A stretch of DNA of 64,000 bases from Bacillota bacterium. GTDB lineage: Bacteria > Bacillota > Bacilli > Paenibacillales > UBA4045. The stretch covers positions 1 through 64,000 of the forward strand of contig JAEZQY010000048.1 in assembly GCA_023441055.1 (NCBI GenBank). Reading direction: 5' to 3'. The translations under genes were made by a program, and so were the position numbers. The notes under the pieces are model-generated. The model did not search any database. It was not told the origin of the DNA and was given only the letters and a program-made list of their open reading frames with translations. Below are positions 50,831 to 59,831 of the stretch, piece after piece (position 1 is the stretch's first letter; each line of letters begins with the position of its first letter).

Positions 50831-51676
50831 TTAATCATGTTCTGACAACCAATCTGTCTGTTCCTTCTTACCCTTCCAATGCGACCAGGCAACCATAGCG
50901 ATGATCACCATCTTAACGAATAGAGCAGGTTGAACAAGTAGTCCCGGAATCTGAGTGAAGATAATCCCATACACCTCTGGTACAACCCAATAGACTGCAG
51001 CTGACAGGAGCAGGATGAAGCCTGCGGAATTCAGCCCGCTGTACAGTCTCTTACCGATGGCATAGAGCAATAGACTGACTGGTATCGCGTATAACTGCAA
51101 CGTGATCCAAGCCGGGTCGGGATGCCATTGCCGAATCAACCATAGATAGCTCAGCAGTACCGCAAGCTGTCCGCATAGATGCAGAACCCATATACGAGAT
51201 GCTATTCCGATGACGGTCCACAACAGACCGCAGCTGGCAATCAAGCTCACTGTCCATATCGGATCCGATAATTGGTTTACCTCCAAAATCAGAAGTCCGA
51301 GAAACATGGAGAGTAAGCAAGATGCGCCCAGCGCGGCGAACGCCAGCATCGGCTTCGTTTCCCTCCGCGAGATGCCTACTGCGGCTAGCAGCGCAATCAA
51401 CAGGATACTTAAAGCCGTTTGCATTACAGGATGAAAGGATGTAAAATAAAAGTAAATCAGTAATAACAAGGAGATCGCACCTATCAAATAGAGTACGCTC
51501 TTCCCGGTAATTCGCCGAATCTTGCTGCCTTCGCCGCGGTCAGGCATTGTCACCTCAGGTGCATCATTATCGATATACAGGTTTCTCAGGAAATCGCAAT
51601 ATTGTTCTGGAAGGAGCTTGCTCGTACGCCAATATTCAATTTCCTTTAGAATTAATTTCCGCTTCATTGGATCCAT
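50831..51676 (-). CDS. DUF2157-like integral membrane protein, unknown
   Basis: A 281-residue protein with a soluble N-terminus of about 55 residues (ILKEIEYWRTSKLLPEQYCDFLRNLY, resembling the DUF2157 start) and about eight transmembrane helices. Function unknown. GGAGGAG precedes the ATG by 9 nt. It is inserted between sigA and trmK, with an unusually structured 145-bp leader, and lies 16 bp before trmK, so the three downstream genes may be one transcript. Confidence 0.75.
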   Translation of the reverse strand: MDPMKRKLILKEIEYWRTSKLLPEQYCDFLRNLYIDNDAPEVTMPDRGEGSKIRRITGKSVLYLIGAISLLLLIYFYFTSFHPVMQTALSILLIALLAAVGISRRETKPMLAFAALGASCLLSMFLGLLILEVNQLSDPIWTVSLIASCGLLWTVIGIASRIWVLHLCGQLAVLLSYLWLIRQWHPDPAWITLQLYAIPVSLLLYAIGKRLYSGLNSAGFILLLSAAVYWVVPEVYGIIFTQIPGLLVQPALFVKMVIIAMVAWSHWKGKKEQTDWLSEHD

Positions 51677-51692
51677 GATATGCAGCTCCTCC

Positions 51693-51757
51693 CGAGCCCA
51701 GGCTCGTCACGAAATTAGGACCCTCTTTTTCAGGAATGTAGAGGTACTTATTTCGTG
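51693..51757 (-). promoter_or_regulatory. Structured leader between sigA and the DUF2157-like gene
   Basis: Two stem-loops: CACGAAAT/ATTTCGTG (51708-51715, 51750-51757), with a nested CCTC/GAGG pair, and CGAGCC/GGCTCG (51693-51706). The second ends next to the GGAGGAG ribosome binding site of the downstream gene. It could be a regulatory RNA leader, or the outer palindrome a protein-binding site. It matches no riboswitch class I know. Confidence 0.4.
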
Positions 51758-51782
51758 GCTATGCCATAAGAGTCCAACATGC

Positions 51783-51812
51783 ATGAAACCGGGCCAATAC
51801 ATCAGCCCGGTT
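51783..51812 (-). terminator. Terminator of sigA
   Basis: An 8-bp stem AACCGGGC/GCCCGGTT (51787-51794, 51805-51812) with a 10-nt loop lies 10 bp past the sigA stop. It is followed on the minus strand by TTTCATGC, a weak T-run. Confidence 0.65.
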
Positions 51813-51821
51813 AGAGAATTA

Positions 51822-52943
51822 CTATTCGAGGAAGTCCTTGAGCCGTTTACTGCGGCTTGGATGGCGCAGCTTGCGAAGCGCCTTCGCTTCAATCTGACGT
51901 ATACGCTCGCGAGTGACGCCGAACACCTTACCTACTTCCTCCAGCGTCCTGGTTCGCCCATCATCCAATCCGAATCGCAGCCTGAGTACATTCTCTTCAC
52001 GTTCAGTTAACGTATCAAGCACATCTTCCAGCTGCTCCTTGAGCAGCTCATAAGCAGCAGCGTCAGCGGGAGCCAGCGCGTCTTGATCTTCAATGAAGTC
52101 GCCTAGATGCGAGTCATCCTCTTCCCCAATAGGTGTCTCAAGCGATACAGGCTCTTGCGCGATCTTCATTATCTCGCGAACCTTCTCCGTGCTGAGCTCC
52201 ATCTCTTGCGCAATTTCCTCAGGTGTAGGCTCACGGCCTAATTCCTGCAGGAGCTGCCTAGAAACCCGAATCAATTTATTGATCGTCTCCACCATGTGCA
52301 CGGGGATTCGAATCGTACGGGCCTGGTCAGCAATCGCGCGCGTAATCGCTTGGCGAATCCACCATGTGGCATATGTGCTGAATTTAAAGCCTTTGTCGTG
52401 ATCGAATTTCTCGACAGCCTTGATCAGACCCATATTCCCTTCCTGAATGAGATCCAGGAAGAGCATACCACGGCCGACGTAGCGCTTAGCGATGCTGACA
52501 ACAAGACGAAGATTCGCCTCCGCCAGTCGACGCTTAGCCTCCTCGTCGCCATTCTCGATCCGTTTAGCCAGACCGATCTCCTCAGCTGCAGAGAGGAGGG
52601 GCACACGACCAATCTCCTTCAGATACATCCTTACAGGATCATTAATTTTGATACCTGGAGGAAGCGACAGATCATCGTCGAATGTGAATTCGTCAGATTC
52701 GCGATGGCCTTCCGTATTATTCGACAATTCCTCTTCGCTCTCATTGACCACATCGATGCCCAAATCTGCCAGCTGCTCGAAGAATTCGTCCATCTGCTCA
52801 GGGTCTTGATCGAACGGGCTGAGCCGCTCCATAATGTCCTTGTAGGATAAGGTCGAGCGCTTCTTACCTTGCTCGATTAATTGCTCCTTTACCTGTTCAA
52901 GGGTCAATTCCGTTTCTAAATCAGTATGCTGATCGTTCGCCAT
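51822..52943 (-). CDS. sigA: Primary sigma factor SigA (RpoD)
   Basis: A 373-residue housekeeping sigma factor. It has region 1.1 (about 12-85, with an acidic stretch), region 1.2 (DPVRMYLKEIGRVPLL), region 2 with -10 recognition (FKFSTYATWWIRQAITRAIADQ), region 3 (PVHMVETINKLIRV) and region 4 with the helix-turn-helix (TLEEVGKVFGVTRERIRQIEAKALRKLRHP). Length equals B. subtilis SigA. The ATG at 52943 follows GAGG. It lies 81 bp after dnaG in the macromolecular-synthesis operon; rpsU is not in this window. Confidence 0.98.
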   Translation of the reverse strand: MANDQHTDLETELTLEQVKEQLIEQGKKRSTLSYKDIMERLSPFDQDPEQMDEFFEQLADLGIDVVNESEEELSNNTEGHRESDEFTFDDDLSLPPGIKINDPVRMYLKEIGRVPLLSAAEEIGLAKRIENGDEEAKRRLAEANLRLVVSIAKRYVGRGMLFLDLIQEGNMGLIKAVEKFDHDKGFKFSTYATWWIRQAITRAIADQARTIRIPVHMVETINKLIRVSRQLLQELGREPTPEEIAQEMELSTEKVREIMKIAQEPVSLETPIGEEDDSHLGDFIEDQDALAPADAAAYELLKEQLEDVLDTLTEREENVLRLRFGLDDGRTRTLEEVGKVFGVTRERIRQIEAKALRKLRHPSRSKRLKDFLE

Positions 52944-53024
52944 AACCTCAAACTCCCTCCACCCTGAGTCTCCAGACGATTGCAAGTAGGCAGCTTGTCA
53001 ATTGTCTGTTCTATCCTGAAACCA

Positions 53025-54857
53025 CTAGAGTGATTTCAGTTCTTTCTCCAGGGAAATAATCTCCATTCCTAATTGTGCCGCCCTGCGCATGTCGCCGGAT
53101 CGTTCCGCTTGCTTCTGCTCTTCTTTTATTTGTCTGAGCGCCTGCTGCTTCGGGAACTTCCGGATTTCCTTTATATAATCATCGATCACTTGCAGGTCGC
53201 TGCCACCGTCGGCTTCTGTGAATGAGAGGGCGCTCACGATTGCCGCTAATCTGTCATCATGCAGCTCTGCAATAAATCGACTCGGATCCGGGTCATTCCC
53301 TTGTGAATAGTAGGCATATAAGTAAGCAGCAATAGCTGCATGGGCCTCAACATTAAATTGATCTGCTAGATGCTCTTGTACATATAACGCGACATCCTGA
53401 TCCTCCAGCATGATCGTAAGCAGCTTCCGTTCCGCATTATGATAAGCGGGCTTTAAGGCGGGGACGCCTTTCATACCGCTTTCACTCTGCATAACATTAT
53501 TCCACGATATCTCGTTATTATCCCTATGAGGGGTGTTTTTTTGCATCTGTTGGCGAATTTGGTGCAGTTGTTCACTTAGAGATTCTATAGAGAACTGATA
53601 TTCAGTGGACAGCTCCTTCAGGTAATACTCGCGCTCTGTTGGAGCGTTCAGCGCCGCAATAATGCGAAGCGCCGCTTGAATATACTTCAGCTTGCCGTCA
53701 TCGGTATGTAGCGCATAGCTCTTCCGCAGGTACAACAGCTTATACTTCACCGCGGAAACCGCGCTTCCTAGAATCTGCTGACGGAATGCTTCGCCGCCAT
53801 GCTGGCCGATATAATCATCCGGATCCATGCGATCCGGCAGCAGCGCGACTCGCACCTCACAGCCTTCCTTCTCCAGCAGCGTCAAGCTCTTGCTGGCAGC
53901 CGCCTGTCCAGCTTGGTCGCCGTCATAACAGAGCACAACCTGCTCCGCAAGACGCCGTATCAGCTTCGCGTGATAATCGGTCAGCGCGGTCCCCATAGTC
54001 GCGACACCATTCTCTGTCCCAGTCTCGAATGCTCGCACTGCATCGACATGTCCCTCGAACAGCACAATCGATCCGCTCTTCCGAATAGCTGGTCTGGCGC
54101 GATGCAAATTGAATAGTGTTCGGCTCTTATTAAAGAGCGGCGTCTCTGATGTATTCATGTACTTGGGCTGCGCATCTCCCAGACTGCGTCCTGAGAAGGC
54201 AATAACGCGGCCTCTTGCATCATGAATCGGGAACATTACGCGGTTTCGGAAGCGGTCGAGGTATCCCCCGCCTTCAGATCTAGCCGAGATCAATCCACCC
54301 TTCTCCATAAGCGGCAGTTGGAACTCATTCTTAGTCAGATAACGAACAAGTGTGTCCCAGCCTTGCGGCGCATAGCCAATCTGGAAATCATCCATCCACT
54401 TATCTGTGAATCCACGATCTCGCAAATACTGCATAGCCTGATTGCCTTCACTGGTATTCTTCAATACATAGTGATAAATCTTAGCCGCAAGCTCATGCCC
54501 ATTAATAATGGCGTCTCGTTCTCTCTGCTCCTCCGTCTCTTCCTGTGGCGCATCGGACCAATCATGGACGATGCTCGCTTCCTCAGCCAGCTCGCGGACA
54601 GCCTCGGGGAAGCTGTAGCCCTCAACCTCCATCACGAACTTGATAACTGATCCCCCAGCTCCGCAGCCGAAGCAACGGTAGATCTGCTTCTCGGCTGATA
54701 CATTAAAGGATGGCGTCTTCTCGGAGTGAAACGGACATAGCCCGATCCAGTTACGGCCTTGTTTGGAGAGGTGTACGTACTTGCCGACGACTTCCACAAT
54801 GTCATGGTGCTTCAGCACAGCTGATATTACTTCATCTGGAATTCTACCTAATCGCAT
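53025..54857 (-). CDS. dnaG: DNA primase
   Basis: A 610-residue primase that makes RNA primers at the replication fork. N-terminal CHC2 zinc domain (about 40-64: CPFHSEKTPSF and YRCFGCGAGG), RNA polymerase/TOPRIM core with catalytic acidic residues in VLFEGHVDAVRA (about 265) and CYDGDQAGQAA (about 310), and a C-terminal DnaB helicase-binding domain (about 450-610). The usual EGYMD is EGHVD here. AGGTG lies 9 nt before the ATG. Confidence 0.97.
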   Translation of the reverse strand: MRLGRIPDEVISAVLKHHDIVEVVGKYVHLSKQGRNWIGLCPFHSEKTPSFNVSAEKQIYRCFGCGAGGSVIKFVMEVEGYSFPEAVRELAEEASIVHDWSDAPQEETEEQRERDAIINGHELAAKIYHYVLKNTSEGNQAMQYLRDRGFTDKWMDDFQIGYAPQGWDTLVRYLTKNEFQLPLMEKGGLISARSEGGGYLDRFRNRVMFPIHDARGRVIAFSGRSLGDAQPKYMNTSETPLFNKSRTLFNLHRARPAIRKSGSIVLFEGHVDAVRAFETGTENGVATMGTALTDYHAKLIRRLAEQVVLCYDGDQAGQAAASKSLTLLEKEGCEVRVALLPDRMDPDDYIGQHGGEAFRQQILGSAVSAVKYKLLYLRKSYALHTDDGKLKYIQAALRIIAALNAPTEREYYLKELSTEYQFSIESLSEQLHQIRQQMQKNTPHRDNNEISWNNVMQSESGMKGVPALKPAYHNAERKLLTIMLEDQDVALYVQEHLADQFNVEAHAAIAAYLYAYYSQGNDPDPSRFIAELHDDRLAAIVSALSFTEADGGSDLQVIDDYIKEIRKFPKQQALRQIKEEQKQAERSGDMRRAAQLGMEIISLEKELKSL

Positions 54858-54899
54858 TCGTTACTCACCTACATCCTGAATGCCACGTATTACTATTCG

Positions 54900-55355
54900 C
54901 TAGTTACTATCATTCTCCTGCAACTGTTCTAAAACTTTTGTCAGAGTTTGTAGAAAATTATTTCGATCCTCCGCTGTAAAGGGGCGAGGACCCTTGGCGT
55001 ACTTGCCGCCGCGGCGCTGCTTGGCTAGGTGGTGTCTTCGCTCAAGCAAGAAATCGATAGTCTCGTTCGTATACGTCTGACCGCGATTCGATAATGCAAT
55101 GGCTCCCTTGGCAAGACCGATAGAGGCTAGACCGAAGTCCTGTGTCACCACAATATCTCCGCGATTAACGCGATTGGAGATGTACAGGTCTACAGACTGA
55201 TCCGAACGGTCAACCTGTACGACTACGACAGACTCCATCTCTGGCATCGCATGATCGTAGGAAGCGACCATCCAGACCGGGACACCGAACCGTCTGCCGG
55301 CAGAGACAATCTCTGGCTTGACGGGACAGGCGTCAGCGTCCACGATAATCTTCAT
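54900..55355 (-). CDS. yqxD: YaiI/YqxD family protein (DUF188)
   Basis: A 151-residue PIN-like protein (UPF0178). It opens with the family signature KIIVDADACPVKPEI and carries DIVVTQDFGLASIGL and the C-terminal RHHLAKQRRGGKYAKGPRPFT. Function unknown; a nuclease fold is inferred. Start: ATG at 55355 matches the family but has no good ribosome binding site. An ATG at 55382 in the same frame is an alternative, and a 9-codon mini-ORF with a better ribosome binding site ends 4 nt upstream. It lies between glyS and dnaG, as in Bacillus. Confidence 0.88.
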   Translation of the reverse strand: MKIIVDADACPVKPEIVSAGRRFGVPVWMVASYDHAMPEMESVVVVQVDRSDQSVDLYISNRVNRGDIVVTQDFGLASIGLAKGAIALSNRGQTYTNETIDFLLERRHHLAKQRRGGKYAKGPRPFTAEDRNNFLQTLTKVLEQLQENDSN

Positions 55356-55489
55356 CGGCTCAGCACTTATCGCAATCACCATATTTCATGAGGAATTCTT
55401 CCTATCTTAACTATATTACGATACGTGGCCCCTAAATTCCTTCCTGAGCGCCTGTATTATTGTGAATTTGCATCACTAGCAGGCAATGA

Positions 55490-57562
55490 TTACCACACGA
55501 TTCGAGTGAAATCCGCGAATCGGCGTATATCCTTAGATATAGCTAGAAGCAGGGACAGCCTCGACGCCCGAAGCGCGCTGTCATCTGTCATCACCATAAC
55601 AGCTTCGAAGTAAGCATTAATCGGATCCTTGAGCGTAGCGAGCAGACGGAGCGCATCATGCGCCTCGCCTCCAGCAAGCAGATCCGCATAGCGACTGTGT
55701 ACAGACTGCCACGCGTTCAATAATTCATGCTCCGCTTGCTCCTGGAACAGACTCGATTCCACATCCCCAGTCTCATGCTTGGCAGCTAGATTGCACACTC
55801 GCGTCCAAGCATCGATAACCGGCTTGACTTCGTCAGCCTCTAGGAAGGATGCGATTGCATGCGCCTTCCGGATAACGGCTGGCACATCCGATATCCCGCT
55901 GTCCATAACCGCATCCGCGATGTCATACCTGACCTTGTCGGCGAGTACATTCTTAATGCGCAGACCGAAGAAATCAGTAAGATCATTGATAATTTCAGCC
56001 TTGACCCGCTTGAGCGGCTTACTCTGAGCATGGATCTCCAGAGACTCCTCGAATAATTGATCCAGCGTAATGGGCAGCTGATAATCAAGCAGAATTTGTA
56101 CGATCCCGGCTGCCTGACGGCGCAGCGCGTAAGGGTCCTGCGAGCCTGTCGGAATGATACCGAGCGAGAAGCTGCCTGCAATGACGTCCATCTTATCCGC
56201 GATGCTCACGATTGCCGCTACCATCGTTGACGGAGACTTATCGCCAGCGTGACGTGGATTATAATGTTCATTCACAGCAGTCGCAACGATTTCATGCTCT
56301 CCGAGCTTGCGTGCATAATCCTCACCCATAATGCCTTGCAGCTCAGGAAACTCATAGACCATCTGTGTCACCAGATCGAATTTGCAAATTTGCGCGGCAC
56401 GATTCACATGCTGCTTCTCATCAGCGGAGATGCCAGCCAGCTCGCTGATGCGCTCAGCCAAGCCTTCAATCCGACGCACCTTATCCGCGATAGTGCCCAG
56501 CTCTTCATGGAACACAATCGTCTCCAGCTTGCCAAGCGCTGTATCGATCGGCAGCTTCTGATCTTCTTCGTAGAAGAACTTCGCGTCCGACAGACGCGCG
56601 CGCAGCACCTTCTCATTGCCCCGTGCTACCTGCTCAATAGACAACGCATCCCCATTCCGCACCGTTACAAAATAAGGCTGAAGCGCGCCATGCTGATCCA
56701 GCACCGGGAAGTACCGCTGATGCTCGCGCATCGATGTAATGAGCACCTCCTGCGGGATGCTGAGGAAGGCGGGATCGAATGTGCCGTATAGTGCCGTAGG
56801 ATATTCGACGAGGAATAGCACTTCCTCCAATAGATCATCCTTCACCGCGATCGTCCATCCCTGCTCACTGGCGAGCTGATCAATCTGACTGCTGATCAAT
56901 TGCCGACGCTCGTCTATGTCAGCGATGACAAATTGTTGACGCAGCAGTTCAACATAGCGCTCCGGCTCAGAGATCACCACATCCGTTCCGAGGAATCGAT
57001 GTCCCTTACTCGTTCTGCCAGCGGCAACGCCAGTTATCGTCATTGGGATAACATCCGTGCCGAACAGGGCGACCAGCCATCGTATCGGGCGCGCGAATTT
57101 CATCTCATTCGCGCCCCAGCGCATATTCTTAGGGAAGGTCATAGCGTGTATCAGCGAAGTTAGACCCTCTGATAGCAGCTCCTGTGTTCGTTCGCCGACT
57201 CCGCTCTTCCTCGCGAATACATATTCTGTCCCAGCCAGTTCCTTCACATACAAGTCGCTGGGATCTACGCCCTGGCTGCGAGCGAAGCCCTGTGCAGCCT
57301 TGCTCCAGCTGCCCTGATCATCCAGCGCGATCTTCTTGGAAGGCCCCTTGACCTCCTCAGAGATATCCGCCTGCTTCTCAGCTACACCCGCTGCGAGCAC
57401 GGCAAGACGCCTAGGTGTTGCATATAGCTGTATGCTTGAATAGGGAATGCGCGATTCCTCCAGCCACTTCCTCAGCTTCTGTTCCAGCTGCTCTACAGCT
57501 CCGCGAATGAAGCGAGCCGGAACTTCTTCAAGTCCGATCTCCAGCAAGAGTGTTCTAGTCAT
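55490..57562 (-). CDS. glyS: Glycyl-tRNA synthetase beta subunit
   Basis: A 690-residue beta subunit of the bacterial alpha2beta2 glycyl-tRNA synthetase, responsible for tRNA recognition. The N-terminus LLLEIGLEEVPARFI, GHRFLGT, the HD-like stretch (HEIVATAVNEHYNPRHAGDKSP) and GSQDPYALRRQAAGI are typical, with a C-terminal DALR-type anticodon region (about 590-680). Its ATG overlaps the glyQ stop region by 8 bp. Confidence 0.97.
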   Translation of the reverse strand: MTRTLLLEIGLEEVPARFIRGAVEQLEQKLRKWLEESRIPYSSIQLYATPRRLAVLAAGVAEKQADISEEVKGPSKKIALDDQGSWSKAAQGFARSQGVDPSDLYVKELAGTEYVFARKSGVGERTQELLSEGLTSLIHAMTFPKNMRWGANEMKFARPIRWLVALFGTDVIPMTITGVAAGRTSKGHRFLGTDVVISEPERYVELLRQQFVIADIDERRQLISSQIDQLASEQGWTIAVKDDLLEEVLFLVEYPTALYGTFDPAFLSIPQEVLITSMREHQRYFPVLDQHGALQPYFVTVRNGDALSIEQVARGNEKVLRARLSDAKFFYEEDQKLPIDTALGKLETIVFHEELGTIADKVRRIEGLAERISELAGISADEKQHVNRAAQICKFDLVTQMVYEFPELQGIMGEDYARKLGEHEIVATAVNEHYNPRHAGDKSPSTMVAAIVSIADKMDVIAGSFSLGIIPTGSQDPYALRRQAAGIVQILLDYQLPITLDQLFEESLEIHAQSKPLKRVKAEIINDLTDFFGLRIKNVLADKVRYDIADAVMDSGISDVPAVIRKAHAIASFLEADEVKPVIDAWTRVCNLAAKHETGDVESSLFQEQAEHELLNAWQSVHSRYADLLAGGEAHDALRLLATLKDPINAYFEAVMVMTDDSALRASRLSLLLAISKDIRRFADFTRIVW

Positions 57563-58445
57563 GACGAATCTCCCCCTTCCGATTAGCCAGCGGGAATCCG
57601 AGCCGCTCCCGCTCCTCTAGATAAGTATGCGCGATCTGTCTGGCCAGATTACGCACGCGCATAATGTAGCCGGTCCTTTCAGTCACGCTGATCGCGCCGC
57701 GCGCATCCAGTAGATTGAAGGCATGTGAACACTTCAGCACATAATCATAAGCCGGGAACACCAGCTTCTCCGCCATCGCCCGCTTAGCCTCTTCCTCATA
57801 CGTGCTGAAGAGCTGGAACAGCATCTTCGCGTCTGACACCTCGAAGGTGTACTTAGAATGCTCATACTCCGCCTGGTGGAACACATCGCCGTACGTGATT
57901 CCGTCCACCCACTCAAGCTCGTATACATTCTCCTTATCCTGCATATAAGAAGCTAAGCGCTCTAGACCATAAGTAATCTCGACCGCGACCGGATTCACAT
58001 CAATCCCGCCCACTTGCTGGAAGTAAGTGAATTGCGTAACCTCCATGCCGTCCAGCCACACCTCCCAGCCCAGTCCCCATGCACCGAGTGTAGGCGCCTC
58101 CCAATTATCCTCTACGAAGCGAATATCATGATGGAGCGGATCAATGCCCAGCTTCACCAAGCTCTCCAGGTACAGCTCCTGAATGTTGTCTGGCGAGGGC
58201 TTCATAATCACTTGAAATTGATGATGCTGATACAATCGATTCGGATTCTCGCCATAGCGACCGTCCGCAGGTCGCCGGGAAGGCTCGACATAAGCCACAT
58301 TCCAAGGCTCAGGACCAATACTGCGCAGGAAGGTCATTGGATTCATCGTACCCGCGCCCTTCTCCACATCATATGGCTGTACAATCAAGCAATTCTGCCC
58401 AGCCCAGAAGTCTTGCAGCGTTAAGATCATTTGTTGAAAATTCAT
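57555..58445 (-). CDS. glyQ: Glycyl-tRNA synthetase alpha subunit
   Basis: A 296-residue class II synthetase alpha subunit that activates glycine with ATP. Signature pieces are MILTLQDFWAGQNCLIVQPYDVEKGAGTMNP, NVAYVEPSRRPADGRYGENPNR (motif 2) and VAVEITYGLERLASYM (motif 3). The ATG at 58445 has GGAGG 9 nt upstream. Expression is controlled by the T-box leader just upstream; it is co-translated with glyS. Confidence 0.97.
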   Translation of the reverse strand: MNFQQMILTLQDFWAGQNCLIVQPYDVEKGAGTMNPMTFLRSIGPEPWNVAYVEPSRRPADGRYGENPNRLYQHHQFQVIMKPSPDNIQELYLESLVKLGIDPLHHDIRFVEDNWEAPTLGAWGLGWEVWLDGMEVTQFTYFQQVGGIDVNPVAVEITYGLERLASYMQDKENVYELEWVDGITYGDVFHQAEYEHSKYTFEVSDAKMLFQLFSTYEEEAKRAMAEKLVFPAYDYVLKCSHAFNLLDARGAISVTERTGYIMRVRNLARQIAHTYLEERERLGFPLANRKGEIRHD

Positions 58446-58489
58446 ACGATCATTCCTCCGTGAGATCGGCATAGGGATGCGCATTTCGA

Positions 58490-58725
58490 TGCATAAAAAC
58501 TCCCGTCCCTATGTCGGTAATTGACATAGGGACGGGAGTTGTCTCCCGCGGTTCCACCCTACTTGACGAGTGCTGAAGCACCCATCCACTCTTCAATGAG
58601 CAGCACTCAGAAGCGCCTTCGTTGACATTACGGCACCGGGCTCCCACCAATATCCCGGCTCTCTGTAGTCGTTATAGTCAAGTACTCTTCTTCATCAACG
58701 CGCTGTGTATACATCTTATTGACTA
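58490..58725 (-). promoter_or_regulatory. T-box riboswitch (glycine) in the glyQS leader
   Basis: The leader senses uncharged tRNA and lets transcription continue. On the minus strand: stem I with the AGAGAG and GGTGG elements (about 58620-58700), the T-box core AGGGTGGAACCGCGGG (58545-58560) and a terminator with a 17-bp stem (58499-58515 with 58523-58539) followed by TTTTT. The T-box pairs with the 5' part of the terminator as antiterminator. I could not place the specifier codon with certainty; glycine is inferred from glyQS. It fills the 323-bp gap 58446-58768 together with its promoter. Confidence 0.95.
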
Positions 58726-58731
58726 GATTGC

Positions 58732-58761
58732 ATTATAGCATGATTCCGATGTCCTAGTCAA
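58732..58761 (-). promoter_or_regulatory. Promoter of glyQS
   Basis: TTGACT (58756-58761), 18-bp spacer, TATAAT (58732-58737), with TGC before the -10 (extended). It is a strong sigma-A promoter that starts the T-box transcript at about 58725, immediately past recO. Confidence 0.88.
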
Positions 58762-58768
58762 AGTCGGT

Positions 58769-59518
58769 TCACTGCTCATAACGCTCCAACTGCTCAATAA
58801 CCTGCAGCGTACGCCATGGAATGCCCACATGGGTATCCATCCAGCGCCTCAACACCGCGCGAACGACGGCCTTCGTCTCTGGCTTTAGCTCAATCTTGCC
58901 CAGCCGGGCCAGATCCATCCGACTGAACAGACGAAGCAGCTTCAATGCGGTCTCGCCGACATGAGCTGAATCCTTAGCCTTGCTCTGACATCGAGCGCAC
59001 AGAATACCGCCTGCCTGATAACCGATTACAGGATAGTCCGTCTCTTCTTCGCAGCTTGCGCATCGATCCAGGTTAGGGGCATACCCGGCAATTGCTAGAA
59101 TCTTCATCTCATAGAGATGCGTAATCACTTGAGCATCCTTGCCGTCAGACAATGCTGCCATCGCATGCTTGAATTGACGATACAGATAGGGCTGCGGATC
59201 CTGCTCGCCTGTCAAGCGATCCGTCATCTCGGCCATATAAGCCGCATAAGCGGATAGTAACAGATCTTCCCGCAACCCCTGATAACTGATGAGCACTTCT
59301 GCATGATTCAGATTGCCCAGTTGCTGCCCCGTGCGGTAGAATACATATTCTCCGTACGTGAGCAGCTGCGATGCTGCCGCATAGCGGCTGTTCAGCTTCT
59401 TCGCCCCGCGCGCCATTACACCCAGCTTGCCATACTGTTCTGTGAATAATGTAATAATTTTATTGCCTTCCCCGTAATCCGTGCTGCGGATGACGATGCC
59501 TTCCACCCGGAATAACAC
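58769..59518 (-). CDS. recO: DNA repair protein RecO
   Basis: A 249-residue recombination mediator that with RecR loads RecA on SSB-coated DNA. N-terminal OB fold (about 1-80, VEGIVIRSTDYGEGNKIITLFTEQYGKLGVMARGAKK) and a C-terminal helical part with a zinc-binding CASC...CARC set (about 152-176). The start is GTG with GGGGGA 10 nt upstream. Located between yqzL and the glyQS T-box. Confidence 0.95.
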   Translation of the reverse strand: MLFRVEGIVIRSTDYGEGNKIITLFTEQYGKLGVMARGAKKLNSRYAAASQLLTYGEYVFYRTGQQLGNLNHAEVLISYQGLREDLLLSAYAAYMAEMTDRLTGEQDPQPYLYRQFKHAMAALSDGKDAQVITHLYEMKILAIAGYAPNLDRCASCEEETDYPVIGYQAGGILCARCQSKAKDSAHVGETALKLLRLFSRMDLARLGKIELKPETKAVVRAVLRRWMDTHVGIPWRTLQVIEQLERYEQ

Positions 59519-59560
59519 GATGATCGCTTCCCCCAGCCCATATCAGCTACTGAAATGCCG

Positions 59561-59713
59561 TCATAAGATCGTATCAGACCCGTACTCTTCCTCTTCTTCT
59601 AACCATTCTTCAAGCTCCTGATCCTCATCACCTGTGCGATGAATATCCTTATACAGCAGATAAGCATCCACATCTCCAGTCAGTGTAAAATACTTCCACG
59701 ACAACCATCGCAT
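59561..59713 (-). CDS. yqzL: YqzL-family small protein
   Basis: A 50-residue protein read directly from the sequence: MRWLSWKYFTLTGDVDAYLL, then YKDIHRTGDEDQELEEWL and a Glu-rich tail ending YGSDTIL. It matches the YqzL pattern (W-K-F-TG-DYLL) and its fixed place between era and recO. Function unknown. AAAGG lies 11 nt before the ATG. The era-yqzL gap (118 bp) holds a near-palindrome (59741-59759) but no T-run. Confidence 0.85.
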   Translation of the reverse strand: MRWLSWKYFTLTGDVDAYLLYKDIHRTGDEDQELEEWLEEEEEYGSDTIL

Positions 59714-59831
59714 TCGTATTCCATCCTTTCTCCCTTGGACATGACAGCATGCTTGTCATAGCCATTAGGATGCGGCAATACGAATAGAAGTATGTGTTGG
59801 AATTACTTGCATCATGCGGTATTCAGCTGCA

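Noticed and set aside
59741..59759. Near-palindrome between yqzL and era as a terminator
   Set aside because: No T-run follows on either strand and the stem is only 6 bp; it would also split a conserved operon.
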